Assembly (NCBI GenBank): GCA_021780585.1
Contig: JAJXYM010000437.1
Location: 1 to 14,292, forward strand
DNA from: Deltaproteobacteria bacterium
GTDB taxonomy: Bacteria; Desulfobacterota; Binatia; Binatales; Binataceae
Direction of reading: 5' to 3'
Length of the DNA: 14,292 nt
Part shown: piece by piece, positions 7,829-14,292 of the stretch
Position numbering within the stretch: position 1 is the stretch's first letter
Layout: every line of letters starts with the position of its first letter
Made by a program: the position numbers and the translations under genes
Notes under the pieces: model-generated
What the model saw: only the letters and a program-made list of their open reading frames with translations
Database searches by the model: none
Told to the model about the DNA's origin: nothing

Positions 7829-7833
7829 AGGAG
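7829..7833 (+). promoter_or_regulatory. Shine-Dalgarno AGGAG for the esterase
   Basis: AGGAG is followed after 8 nt by the ATG at 7842. The 140-nt spacer 7702-7841 before this gene also holds TTGGCG and TACTCT 18 nt apart near 7730-7760, a weak promoter-like pair I do not call. Confidence 0.65.
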
Positions 7834-7841
7834 ATGACGCG

Positions 7842-8738
7842 ATGGCAAGTCCGCAGCTACAGTTGGCGAAAGACGCGCTTGGCGCAATGATGCAGAGGGG
7901 CGCAACCGCGAAAAGTCCGCAGGATTTTCGCGCGATCTTCGAGGAGATGTCCTCGGCCACGCCGATCGCCCCCGATATCAAATGCGAAAAGGTCAGCGCC
8001 GGCGGCGTCGAGGCGGAATGGATTTGCGCGCCCAACGCGGCCGCCGATCGCGCCGTGCTTTATCTGCATGGCGGCGGCTACGTGCTCGGCTCGATCAACA
8101 CGCATCGCGACCTGATGAGCCGGGTCTCGCGGGCGGCCGGCGCGCGCGTGCTCGGTCTCAACTATCGGCTCGCCCCCGAGCATCCGTTTCCGGCCGCGGT
8201 TGACGACGCGGTCGCCGCCTATCGCTGGATGCTCGGGCAGGGGCTGAAGCCGAACCGGATCGCGGTCGCGGGAGATTCCGCCGGCGGCGGCCTGACGGTC
8301 GCGACGCTGCTCGCGATTCGCGACGCCAAACTGCCGACTCCCGGCGCCGGCGTCTGCCTGTCGCCGTGGGTCGACCTGGAGGGTATCGGCGAGTCGATGC
8401 AGACCCGGGCGAAAGTCGATCCGGTGGTGCAGCGCGAGGGCCTGCTCGGAATGGCCGCCGCCTATCTGGCCGGCAAGAATCCGCGCACGCCGCTGGCGGC
8501 TCCGCTCTATGCCGATCTCAAGGGGTTGCCGCCGCTGCTGATTCAGGTCGGCAACGATGAAACCCTGCTCGACGATTCGACCCGGCTGGCGGAAAAGGCC
8601 AAGGCCGCCGGCGTCGGCGTCAAGCTCGAAGTCTGGCCGGAGATGATTCACGTCTGGCAGTTGTTCGCGTCGTTCCTGCCCGAAGGCCAGGAGGCGGTCG
8701 AGGTGATCGGCAAGTACGTCGCCGAGCATACCGCGTAG
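7842..8738 (+). CDS. Alpha/beta hydrolase fold-3 esterase, hormone-sensitive lipase (family IV) type
   Basis: A 298-residue carboxylesterase/lipase of the HSL family, cytoplasmic, hydrolysing short to medium acyl esters in characterised relatives. The oxyanion-hole motif HGGGY is at 76-80 and the nucleophile elbow GDSAGG at 144-149 with Ser146. The Asp is probably D239 in VGNDETLLDD, and His270 in MIHVWQLF completes the triad. The residues before the HGGG motif form the N-terminal cap typical of this family. The length is normal and the frame intact. The ATG is preceded by AGGAG with an 8-nt gap. It lies 140 nt after the membrane protein gene, so it may be the last gene of the same unit or have its own promoter. 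A strong terminator begins 25 nt after its stop. Confidence 0.93.
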   Translation: MASPQLQLAKDALGAMMQRGATAKSPQDFRAIFEEMSSATPIAPDIKCEKVSAGGVEAEWICAPNAAADRAVLYLHGGGYVLGSINTHRDLMSRVSRAAGARVLGLNYRLAPEHPFPAAVDDAVAAYRWMLGQGLKPNRIAVAGDSAGGGLTVATLLAIRDAKLPTPGAGVCLSPWVDLEGIGESMQTRAKVDPVVQREGLLGMAAAYLAGKNPRTPLAAPLYADLKGLPPLLIQVGNDETLLDDSTRLAEKAKAAGVGVKLEVWPEMIHVWQLFASFLPEGQEAVEVIGKYVAEHTA

Positions 8739-8763
8739 GCCGCGGCGCGATCCGCACATCGTG

Positions 8764-8800
8764 GCGGCGGCGTGTCGAGCGGCGCGCCGCCGCTTTTTTT
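8764..8800 (+). terminator. Rho-independent terminator after the esterase
   Basis: A 9-bp perfect GC stem is formed by GCGGCGGCG (8764-8772) and CGCCGCCGC (8785-8793) with a 12-nt loop, followed directly by seven T (8794-8800). The T-run is on the plus strand only, so it ends the plus-strand run and does not serve the convergent carboxypeptidase gene. Confidence 0.85.
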
Positions 8801-8818
8801 CCGGCGATCCGCGCGGGA

Positions 8819-10087
8819 TCAGAGCCGCAGACGGATCGCGTCGATCGCGCGATGAATCATGCCGCCCGGCTTGACTTCCGCCTGCGTCAGCATCGGCACC
8901 GACGAGACCGGCTTGCCCGCGATCGTCACCGACAGATCGCCCACCGCCGTGCCTTTGGGAACCGGCGCGACCAGCGGCTTCGGCCGCAGCGTCGCCGCCA
9001 GGACGACTTTACGTTCATCGCCGCGCTGGACCGTGAAGTAGGGCGTGCCGCCGGCCGGCGCGATCGGCACGTTGACGATATCGCCTTCGTAGACGCGAAT
9101 GGTCGTCGGCGCCGCCTTGCGCCAATCGGGACTCACGGTGGTGAAGGTGCGGAACGCCCAATCGAGCAGCTTGTCGGTTTCGACGCGGCGTTTTTCCATG
9201 CTCGGCGTGCCCATCACGGCCGAGATTAGATGAACATCGCCCGATTCGGCCGATGCGACCAGGTGAAAGCCCGCCTCGGCGACGTGGCCGGTTTTGATTC
9301 CGGTTACACGCGCATCGTAGAACAGCAGCGTGTTGAAATTCCGCTGGCGGATTTTGTCGAAGGTGAATTCCTTGGTCGCGGTGAATTCCTTCGCCGCGGG
9401 GAAATTTTGCGTCAGCGCCCGGCCGAGCTTCACCATGTCGGCGGCGGTGGTGTATTCGCCGTCGGCGGGCAAACCGTCTGGATTGGCGAAATTGGTTTCG
9501 TTCAGACCGAGTTCGTGCGCCTGCGCATTCATTTGCTGGGCGAAAGCGTCGGGACTGCCCGCAAGATATTCCGCCAGCGCGACGGCGGCGTCGTTACCCG
9601 ACGAAACCATCAGGCCGTACAGCAATTCCTTCACCGGCACGGTCTGTCCCACCTGCAGGAACATCCGCGAAACCGAGCTGTTCAGCGACAGCCGCCACGC
9701 CGCCTCGCTGATCGGAACCTGCGTGTCGAGCGCGATCCGCTTTTGCTTGAGCGCCGCGAGCGTCAGATAGAAGGTCATCATCTTGGCGAGGCTGGCGGGT
9801 TGCATCCGCTCGTGCTCGTTGTAGGCGTAGAGCAGGTCGCCGCTGCGCGCGTCGATCAGCATCGCGGCGCGCGCGTCGAGCGGGAACGGCGCGGGCAGAC
9901 CGCCGAAGACCTTGATCTGATTGAGCGGGATCGCCGGCTCGTCCTGACGCCGGGCGTGGCGCGAATGGGCGGCCGCGCCATGATGGGCTTTGACGCCGTG
10001 CGCCGCGGCGACGCCGCCCGGCCCGGCCAGACCAATCGCGAGCAATACCCAGATTCGGATGACCTTACCGCCGCAGTGGGATTTCAT
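8819..10087 (-). CDS. D-alanyl-D-alanine carboxypeptidase (penicillin-binding protein 5/6 family, peptidase S11)
   Basis: Low-molecular-weight penicillin-binding protein of 422 residues that removes the terminal D-Ala from peptidoglycan pentapeptides in the periplasm. Residues 1-29 are a signal peptide (basic start, hydrophobic IWVLLAIGLAGPGGV, AAA before H30). The S11 motifs are all present: SLAK with Ser99 and Lys102, SGN at 163-165 and KTG at 265-267. A PBP5 C-terminal beta domain follows, and the end (MIHRAIDAIRLRL) is an amphipathic helix of the kind that anchors these enzymes to the inner membrane. After the signal peptide is a His-rich stretch (H30, H35, H36, H41, H44). GGAG lies 9 nt before the ATG at 10087, which decides against the open frame farther upstream (to 10393). 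It is divergent from the glycosyltransferase fusion gene. It could be named dacA or dacC; sequence alone does not separate them. Confidence 0.95.
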   Translation of the reverse strand: MKSHCGGKVIRIWVLLAIGLAGPGGVAAAHGVKAHHGAAAHSRHARRQDEPAIPLNQIKVFGGLPAPFPLDARAAMLIDARSGDLLYAYNEHERMQPASLAKMMTFYLTLAALKQKRIALDTQVPISEAAWRLSLNSSVSRMFLQVGQTVPVKELLYGLMVSSGNDAAVALAEYLAGSPDAFAQQMNAQAHELGLNETNFANPDGLPADGEYTTAADMVKLGRALTQNFPAAKEFTATKEFTFDKIRQRNFNTLLFYDARVTGIKTGHVAEAGFHLVASAESGDVHLISAVMGTPSMEKRRVETDKLLDWAFRTFTTVSPDWRKAAPTTIRVYEGDIVNVPIAPAGGTPYFTVQRGDERKVVLAATLRPKPLVAPVPKGTAVGDLSVTIAGKPVSSVPMLTQAEVKPGGMIHRAIDAIRLRL

Positions 10088-10096
10088 CGCCGGCCA

Positions 10097-10100
10097 CTCC
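10097..10100 (-). promoter_or_regulatory. Shine-Dalgarno GGAG for the carboxypeptidase
   Basis: On the minus strand GGAG lies 9 nt before the ATG at 10087, with a further GAGG just upstream. It places the start at the signal peptide. Confidence 0.65.
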
Positions 10101-10139
10101 ACCTCGCCGCCCGCATGGTTTGCCGATGAGACTACGGCC

Positions 10140-10156
10140 TGCCGCGCGGCGCGGCA
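10140..10156. repeat. 17-bp palindrome in the divergent spacer 10088-10217
   Basis: TGCCGCGC and GCGCGGCA flank a single central G. It lies between two divergent genes and could be an operator, but 8-bp GC arms of this kind are expected by chance several times in a window of this composition. Confidence 0.25.
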
Positions 10157-10217
10157 AGCAAAGCGCGGCCGGACCCGGTTTTCTTTGCCGCCGAATCCAA
10201 ATAAAAGTCTTGCACGA

Positions 10218-11549
10218 ATGGACGTTTCCGTAATTCTTCCGGTAGTCAACGAACGCGATAATCTCGAGGTGCTGGCGCCGCGGATGCGCGCGTTGCTCGA
10301 ACGCGAAAAGCTGACGTTCGAGATCCTTGTAATCGACGGCGGCTCCAGCGACGGCACCGCCGAAGCCGCGCAACGGCTGGGCGCGCGCGTCATGCGCGAA
10401 CGCCGCCGCGGCTATGCCGGCGCGCTGGAAACCGGCTTCGCCGAGGCGCGCGGCGATTATCTGCTGACGCTCGACGCGGATCTTTCGCATGAGCCGGCCT
10501 TCGTCGCGAAGATGTGGCGCGCGCGCCATCGCGCCGATATCGTAATCGCCTCGCGCTACACGCAGGGCGGCGTCAGCTACGGCGATCCGCTGCGCAATTT
10601 CCTGAGCCGCGTGCTCAATCTCGCGATGCGCCGGGTGCTGTCGATGCCGGTGCGGGACATGTCGAGCGGCTTCCGCCTCTACCGGCGCGAGGCGATCGCC
10701 GGCCTCAAGCTCGAAAGCCGCAACTTCGAGGTGCTCGAGGAAATTCTGGTCAAGGCGTGGGCGCAGGGCTACAGCGTTTACGAAGCTCCCTTCACCTATT
10801 TTCCGCGCGAGGCCGGCCGCTCCCACGCGCGCCTGATCCGCTTCGGCCTCGATCTGACGCGGGCGGCGGCGCGGCTATGGAAACTGCGCAATTCCGTCGC
10901 CTCGGCCGATTACGACGCGCGCGCCTTCCACAGCATAATTCCGCTGCAGCGTCACTGGCAGCGCCGGCGCCATCGGATCACGACTTTCTGGTCCCGCGGC
11001 GCCACGCGCATCCTGGACGCCGGATGCGGCTCCAGCATGATTATCCAGAGCCTGAACAACGCCGTCGGGATGGATTTCAGCATGGGCAAGGTGCGTTATT
11101 TGCGCCGCTTCGGCATCCCGCTCGCGCGCGCGTCGAGCTTCGCCCTGCCATTTCGCGACGGCGCCTTCGATTGCGTGATCAGCTCGCAAGTGATCGAGCA
11201 TATCCCCTATGACGACGCGCTGTTCGCGGAGATGCGCCGGGTGCTGGCGCCGGGCGGCACGCTGATTATCGGCACGCCCGACTACGCGACGATCGGCTGG
11301 CGCACGATCGAACCGCTCTACGGATTTTTCGCCCCCGGCGGCTATCGCGACGAGCACATCACGCATTACACGCGCGAGAGTCTGATGCGGATTCTGGCGC
11401 GCCACGGCTTCGTGCATGAAGAGACCGCCTACGTGATGCGCAGCGAGCTGATCATGCGGATGCGCCGTGCGGAAAACGCGGCGGTCGCGACCGCGCCGCC
11501 GCCAGCGAATCCGGCCGCGCCCGCGCGATCGGATTCCAGCGCCGCCTGA
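10218..11549 (+). CDS. Bifunctional protein: family 2 glycosyltransferase (DPM1-like) fused to SAM-dependent methyltransferase
   Basis: A 443-residue two-domain protein. Residues 1 to about 230 are a GT-A fold like dolichol/polyprenyl-phosphate mannosyltransferases: VILPVVNERDNL at 5-16, IDGGSSDGT at 39-47, the DxD metal motif in LDADLSHEP (D86, D88) and a SSGFRLYRREA segment. From about 260 there is a class I methyltransferase: motif I ILDAGCGSS at 265-273, an acidic GMDFS at 284-288, then FDCVISSQVIEHI with D318, and a LAPGGTLIIGTP strand. No membrane helix follows the glycosyltransferase, unlike GtrB-type enzymes. The tail is Pro/Ala-rich. The likely role is sugar transfer to a polyprenyl phosphate or glycan plus methylation of the product or a partner; this is inference. 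The ATG at 10218 has no Shine-Dalgarno; the preceding bases (CCAAATAAAAG) are AT-rich. The open frame extends upstream to 9990 but overlaps the carboxypeptidase gene. Confidence 0.9.
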   Translation: MDVSVILPVVNERDNLEVLAPRMRALLEREKLTFEILVIDGGSSDGTAEAAQRLGARVMRERRRGYAGALETGFAEARGDYLLTLDADLSHEPAFVAKMWRARHRADIVIASRYTQGGVSYGDPLRNFLSRVLNLAMRRVLSMPVRDMSSGFRLYRREAIAGLKLESRNFEVLEEILVKAWAQGYSVYEAPFTYFPREAGRSHARLIRFGLDLTRAAARLWKLRNSVASADYDARAFHSIIPLQRHWQRRRHRITTFWSRGATRILDAGCGSSMIIQSLNNAVGMDFSMGKVRYLRRFGIPLARASSFALPFRDGAFDCVISSQVIEHIPYDDALFAEMRRVLAPGGTLIIGTPDYATIGWRTIEPLYGFFAPGGYRDEHITHYTRESLMRILARHGFVHEETAYVMRSELIMRMRRAENAAVATAPPPANPAAPARSDSSAA

Positions 11550-11630
11550 TCGGCCGCCGCGTTCGCCGCATGGCGAGACGCGCTCGCGGTCTCTTGCGCA
11601 TCGCCACGCGCGCGGGAATAAGCTCTGTGC

Positions 11631-13388
11631 GTGGGCTCGTTCAACGACTTCGCGATCGTCTGCCAGGCGCTCGGACAGACCCAGAGCCGCTTGCAGATTG
11701 TGGCGCTCGCGGCCGACTTTCTCGCCGCGCTCGGACCTGAAGAGGCTCCCGCCGCCGCCCGTTTCATGGTCGGCCGGACGCTGCCGCAGGGCGCCGAAAA
11801 ACCGCTCAATATAAGCGGTCGCGCGATCTGGAAAATCGTCGCCGAAATTGCCGGCGCCGCCGATCAGGGCGAGGAAATTTTCGCCGCCGCGACCGATTTC
11901 GGCGAAGCGATCGAGATGGCGCTGCGGCTGCGCCCCGATGATCCCGAACCGACCCTGACGATCGCCGAGGTCGCGCGGCGGTGCGCGGAAATCGCCGCGT
12001 TCGAGGGGCGCAATTCGCGCCGGCTGAAGCTCGACGCGCTGCGCGATCTGTTCACGCGGGCGAGCGCGCTCGAAGGCAAGTACCTGACGAAGATCCTGAT
12101 CGGCGAGATGCGCCATGGGCTGAGCGAAGGGCTGATGCTCGAGGCGATCGCGCGGATGGCGGCGCGGCCGATCGCCGAAATTCGCCGGCTCAATATGCTC
12201 GAAGGCGACCTCGGCCGCGTGGTCGAACGGCTGCGCGCGGCCACGCCGATCGCCGACGCCGCGCCGCCCTCCGCAGGCGCGCCGGAAGCAACCGAAGCCA
12301 GGCGGTCGCCGGCGATTATTCGTAACGCGGATCGCGCGGCCGAGACGGTGACGGCCGCTTCCGAAGCGCCGCGGCCGTTGCGCCCGATGCTCGCGCAGCC
12401 GGCGGCGAACGTCGCCGAGGCGTTCAGGATCCTGAATGGCGCGCTCGCGCTGGAGCATAAGCTCGACGGCGCCCGCGTGCAGATTCATAGCGGACCCTTC
12501 GGCGTCCGGCTCTGGTCGCGCCGGCTCAACGAAATCACGCCGAGCCTGCCCGAAGTGGTCGAAACGATCGGCCGGCTGGAGGGGCGCCGCGCGATCCTCG
12601 ACGGCGAAGTAATCGCGATCGATCCCGCCGGCCGCCCGCTCGCGTTCCAGGACGTGATGCGCCGGTTCGGGCGCGTCCATGACGTCGCGCGGATGCGCAT
12701 GGAGCGGCCGGTGAGGCTGTTCGTCTTCGATCTGATCGGACTCGACGGCGAATTGCTGATCGACGCGCCCTACGAACGACGCTACGCGGCGTTGGCGGAG
12801 CTGGCCGATCGCGCGGGCCTGGGACGCGCCGGACGGATTCTGCCCGCGTCGGTCGCCGAGGGCGACCGCTTTTACGCGCGCGCGATCGCCGACGGCTACG
12901 AGGGCGTGATGGCGAAGTCGTTGGCGAGTCCGTATATGCCCGGCGCGCGCGGCCGCGGATGGCTCAAGATCAAGCACGCGCGCACGCTCGACCTGGCGAT
13001 CGTCGCGGCCGAATGGGGTTACGGGCGGCGGCACGGATGGCTTTCGAATTACCATCTGGCGGCGCGCGATCCCGCGCGCGGCGGTTTCGTCGAAGTCGGC
13101 AAAACCTTCAAGGGACTCACCGACGAGGACTTCCGCGAGATGACCGAAAAGCTGCTCGCGCTCAAGCTCGAGGAGCGGGGCGGCGTGGTCGCCGTGCGGC
13201 CGGAAATCGTGGTCGAGGTCGCCTACAGCGATATTCAGCGCAGTCCGCAATACGACGGCGGGATGGCGCTGCGCTTCGCGCGGATCGTCGGGATTCGCAC
13301 GGACAAGCACGCGGACGAAGCCGATACGATCGACGCGGTCGCGGCGGCCTTCGATCGTCAGACGCTGAAACCGCTCGCCGCGCCGTAA
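11631..13388 (+). CDS. lig: ATP-dependent DNA ligase, archaeal/eukaryal DNA ligase I type
   Basis: A 585-residue enzyme that seals DNA nicks through an AMP-lysine intermediate. The N-terminal about 200 residues match the DNA_ligase_A_N helical DNA-binding domain (start GSFNDFAIVCQALGQTQSR, later KYLTKILIGEMRHGLSEG). The nucleotidyltransferase motif I is HKLDGARVQIH with the adenylated Lys277. Motif III-like LFVFDLIGLDGE, motif IV EGVMAKSLASPYMPG and motif V RGWLKIKH follow. An OB-fold lies at the end (FVEVGKTFKGLTDEDF, then VRPEIVVEVAYSDIQRSPQY). All key residues are present. This layout is that of archaeal Lig1, found sporadically in bacteria beside the usual NAD-dependent LigA. It starts at GTG 11631, with no strong Shine-Dalgarno, 81 nt after the fusion gene on the same strand. 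No Ku or LigD partner is visible, so a role in end joining has no local support. Confidence 0.94.
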   Translation: MGSFNDFAIVCQALGQTQSRLQIVALAADFLAALGPEEAPAAARFMVGRTLPQGAEKPLNISGRAIWKIVAEIAGAADQGEEIFAAATDFGEAIEMALRLRPDDPEPTLTIAEVARRCAEIAAFEGRNSRRLKLDALRDLFTRASALEGKYLTKILIGEMRHGLSEGLMLEAIARMAARPIAEIRRLNMLEGDLGRVVERLRAATPIADAAPPSAGAPEATEARRSPAIIRNADRAAETVTAASEAPRPLRPMLAQPAANVAEAFRILNGALALEHKLDGARVQIHSGPFGVRLWSRRLNEITPSLPEVVETIGRLEGRRAILDGEVIAIDPAGRPLAFQDVMRRFGRVHDVARMRMERPVRLFVFDLIGLDGELLIDAPYERRYAALAELADRAGLGRAGRILPASVAEGDRFYARAIADGYEGVMAKSLASPYMPGARGRGWLKIKHARTLDLAIVAAEWGYGRRHGWLSNYHLAARDPARGGFVEVGKTFKGLTDEDFREMTEKLLALKLEERGGVVAVRPEIVVEVAYSDIQRSPQYDGGMALRFARIVGIRTDKHADEADTIDAVAAAFDRQTLKPLAAP

Positions 13389-13414
13389 GCTCGCCGCACG
13401 GCCGCGATCCGCCG

Positions 13415-14292
13415 TCAGCGCCGCGGCGAACCCCAGTTCGGCAAGGGAACGCCATCCGCGATCGCGTCGGCGATCAGCCGTCCCGCCTTCACGCTCATCG
13501 CGACGCCATGCCCCGAGTAGCCGCCCGCGATCAGGACTTCGGGCGCGCCCGGCATCCGGCACAGGATCGGCACGAGGTCGTCCGTAATTCCGATCGGGCC
13601 GGCCCAGCGCGCGGCGATGCGGACGCGCGCGAGGGCGGGATTAAGTCCGCGCACCCGCGCTTCGAGCCGGTCCAGCGCGAGCTTCGCCTCGCCCGCCGCG
13701 ACGTCGATTTGCTCCAGCCGCGAGCTGGGGCCGAAGACGAGTCCCGAGCCGAAGATCGCGCGGCCGTCGGCGGTCGCCCGTCCCCACAGATAGGGCGTGT
13801 CCACCGTGTAGAACGGCAGGCCGGATTCGAGGCCGATCGCGATCAGCGCGTCGGCGCCGAGACGTTCGGTCGCGCAGGCGAAGGTGAGCGCACTGCGCAT
13901 CCCGGCGCGCAAGGGCGGAATCAGCTCGCCGATCCAGGCGTTGGCGGCGACCACGACGGTCGAGGGATTGAGCGTGGCGCCGGGAATTTCGAGCGCGGGC
14001 GCCGGCCGCGTCGCGATCCTGAGCACGGGAGTACGCTCGTAAACCTCGGCCCCGGCGCGCATCGCCGCGCGCAGTATCCCGAACAGCATCGCGGCCGGAT
14101 CGACCGTTCCGCCGACGACGGTGCGGACGATCCGCAGCCGCCCGCCTTCGTCATTCCACGGCAGCGCGACGCCGTCGCCGCGATGCGCGATCTCCCAGCA
14201 TCCGTGCAGCGCCAGACCGCATTCGATCCGTTCCTCGCCGACGATCGTGGCGAGCGTCGCCAGACAATCGGTCGCGCCTTCGACGACGCCGG
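13415..14292 (-). CDS. FAD-dependent oxidoreductase of the DAO/DadA family, N-terminus cut by window
   Basis: C-terminal 291 residues of a flavoprotein of the D-amino acid oxidase/glycine oxidase/sarcosine oxidase family; the frame stays open to the window edge, so the Rossmann FAD motif lies outside. Visible landmarks are GGTVDPAAMLFGILRAAMRA, typical of the substrate-domain entry; VVVAANAWIGEL, the FAD-contacting strand with Asn-Ala-Trp; ARWAGPIGITDDLVPIL; and the C-terminal flavin-binding block GGYSGHGVAMSVKAGRLIAD. These fit enzymes that oxidise secondary or D-amino acids, but substrate is unknown. An internal ATG at 14089 would give only a 224-residue piece that starts in mid-domain, so it is not the true start. 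The stop is 26 nt from the convergent ligase stop, with no terminator hairpin seen between them. Confidence 0.9.
   Translation of the reverse strand, partial: GVVEGATDCLATLATIVGEERIECGLALHGCWEIAHRGDGVALPWNDEGGRLRIVRTVVGGTVDPAAMLFGILRAAMRAGAEVYERTPVLRIATRPAPALEIPGATLNPSTVVVAANAWIGELIPPLRAGMRSALTFACATERLGADALIAIGLESGLPFYTVDTPYLWGRATADGRAIFGSGLVFGPSSRLEQIDVAAGEAKLALDRLEARVRGLNPALARVRIAARWAGPIGITDDLVPILCRMPGAPEVLIAGGYSGHGVAMSVKAGRLIADAIADGVPLPNWGSPRR

Noticed and set aside
7694..7837. A 47-codon open frame overlapping the stop of the membrane protein and ending just before the esterase.
   Set aside because: No Shine-Dalgarno, low-complexity Pro/Arg content, no recognisable motif; more likely spacer.
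10875..13562. An 895-codon open frame on the minus strand opposite the ligase and the end of the fusion gene.
   Set aside because: It is Arg/Ala/Asp/His-rich with no recognisable domain, and it lies antisense to two genes with intact family motifs. Long antisense frames are normal in GC-rich DNA.

Overview
The window is GC-rich (about two thirds G+C by eye) and densely coded. It comes from an uncultured-type bacterium with a Gram-negative style envelope. The mix of an amidohydrolase-2 family enzyme, an F420/flavin luciferase-like oxidoreductase, several alpha/beta hydrolases, an SMP-30-like propeller, and an archaeal-type ATP-dependent DNA ligase recalls soil lineages such as Candidatus Binatia (Binatota) or deltaproteobacterial relatives. 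That placement is an inference from gene content and is not proven by any marker gene here.

Layout. Positions 1-1626 (minus strand) hold an alpha/beta hydrolase followed by the ATPase of an oligopeptide/dipeptide ABC importer, which is cut by the window start. A 176-bp divergent spacer separates them from a plus-strand amidohydrolase (1803-3299). The 3' end of the amidohydrolase overlaps by 15 bp the 3' end of a minus-strand double beta-propeller protein (3285-4886). A second divergent spacer of 208 bp leads to a plus-strand run: luciferase-like monooxygenase (5095-6009), a secreted/membrane beta-helix-like protein (6049-7701) and a hormone-sensitive-lipase type esterase (7842-8738). A clear rho-independent terminator (8764-8800) closes this run. 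On the minus strand follows a D-alanyl-D-alanine carboxypeptidase (8819-10087). After a 130-bp divergent spacer come a glycosyltransferase-methyltransferase fusion (10218-11549) and an ATP-dependent DNA ligase (11631-13388). A DadA-like FAD oxidoreductase on the minus strand (13415 to the window end) lacks its N-terminus.

How the genes may work together. The left half (1-8738) looks like an accessory catabolic neighbourhood: two esterase-type hydrolases, a metal-dependent amidohydrolase, a flavin/F420 oxidoreductase, a propeller lactonase-like protein and a peptide-type importer. These could handle uptake and degradation of an ester or aromatic compound, but the transcription units alternate in direction and no substrate can be read from sequence. 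The right half is housekeeping-like: cell wall trimming (DacA/C type), glycan or lipid-linked sugar synthesis, and DNA joining.

I saw no tRNA, rRNA, CRISPR array, insertion sequence, integrase, phage gene or toxin-antitoxin pair, and no clear candidate for a wholly new system. The most unusual items are the glycosyltransferase-methyltransferase fusion, the twelve-blade propeller protein and the uncharacterised beta-helix membrane protein. No gene-free stretch exceeds 300 bases.
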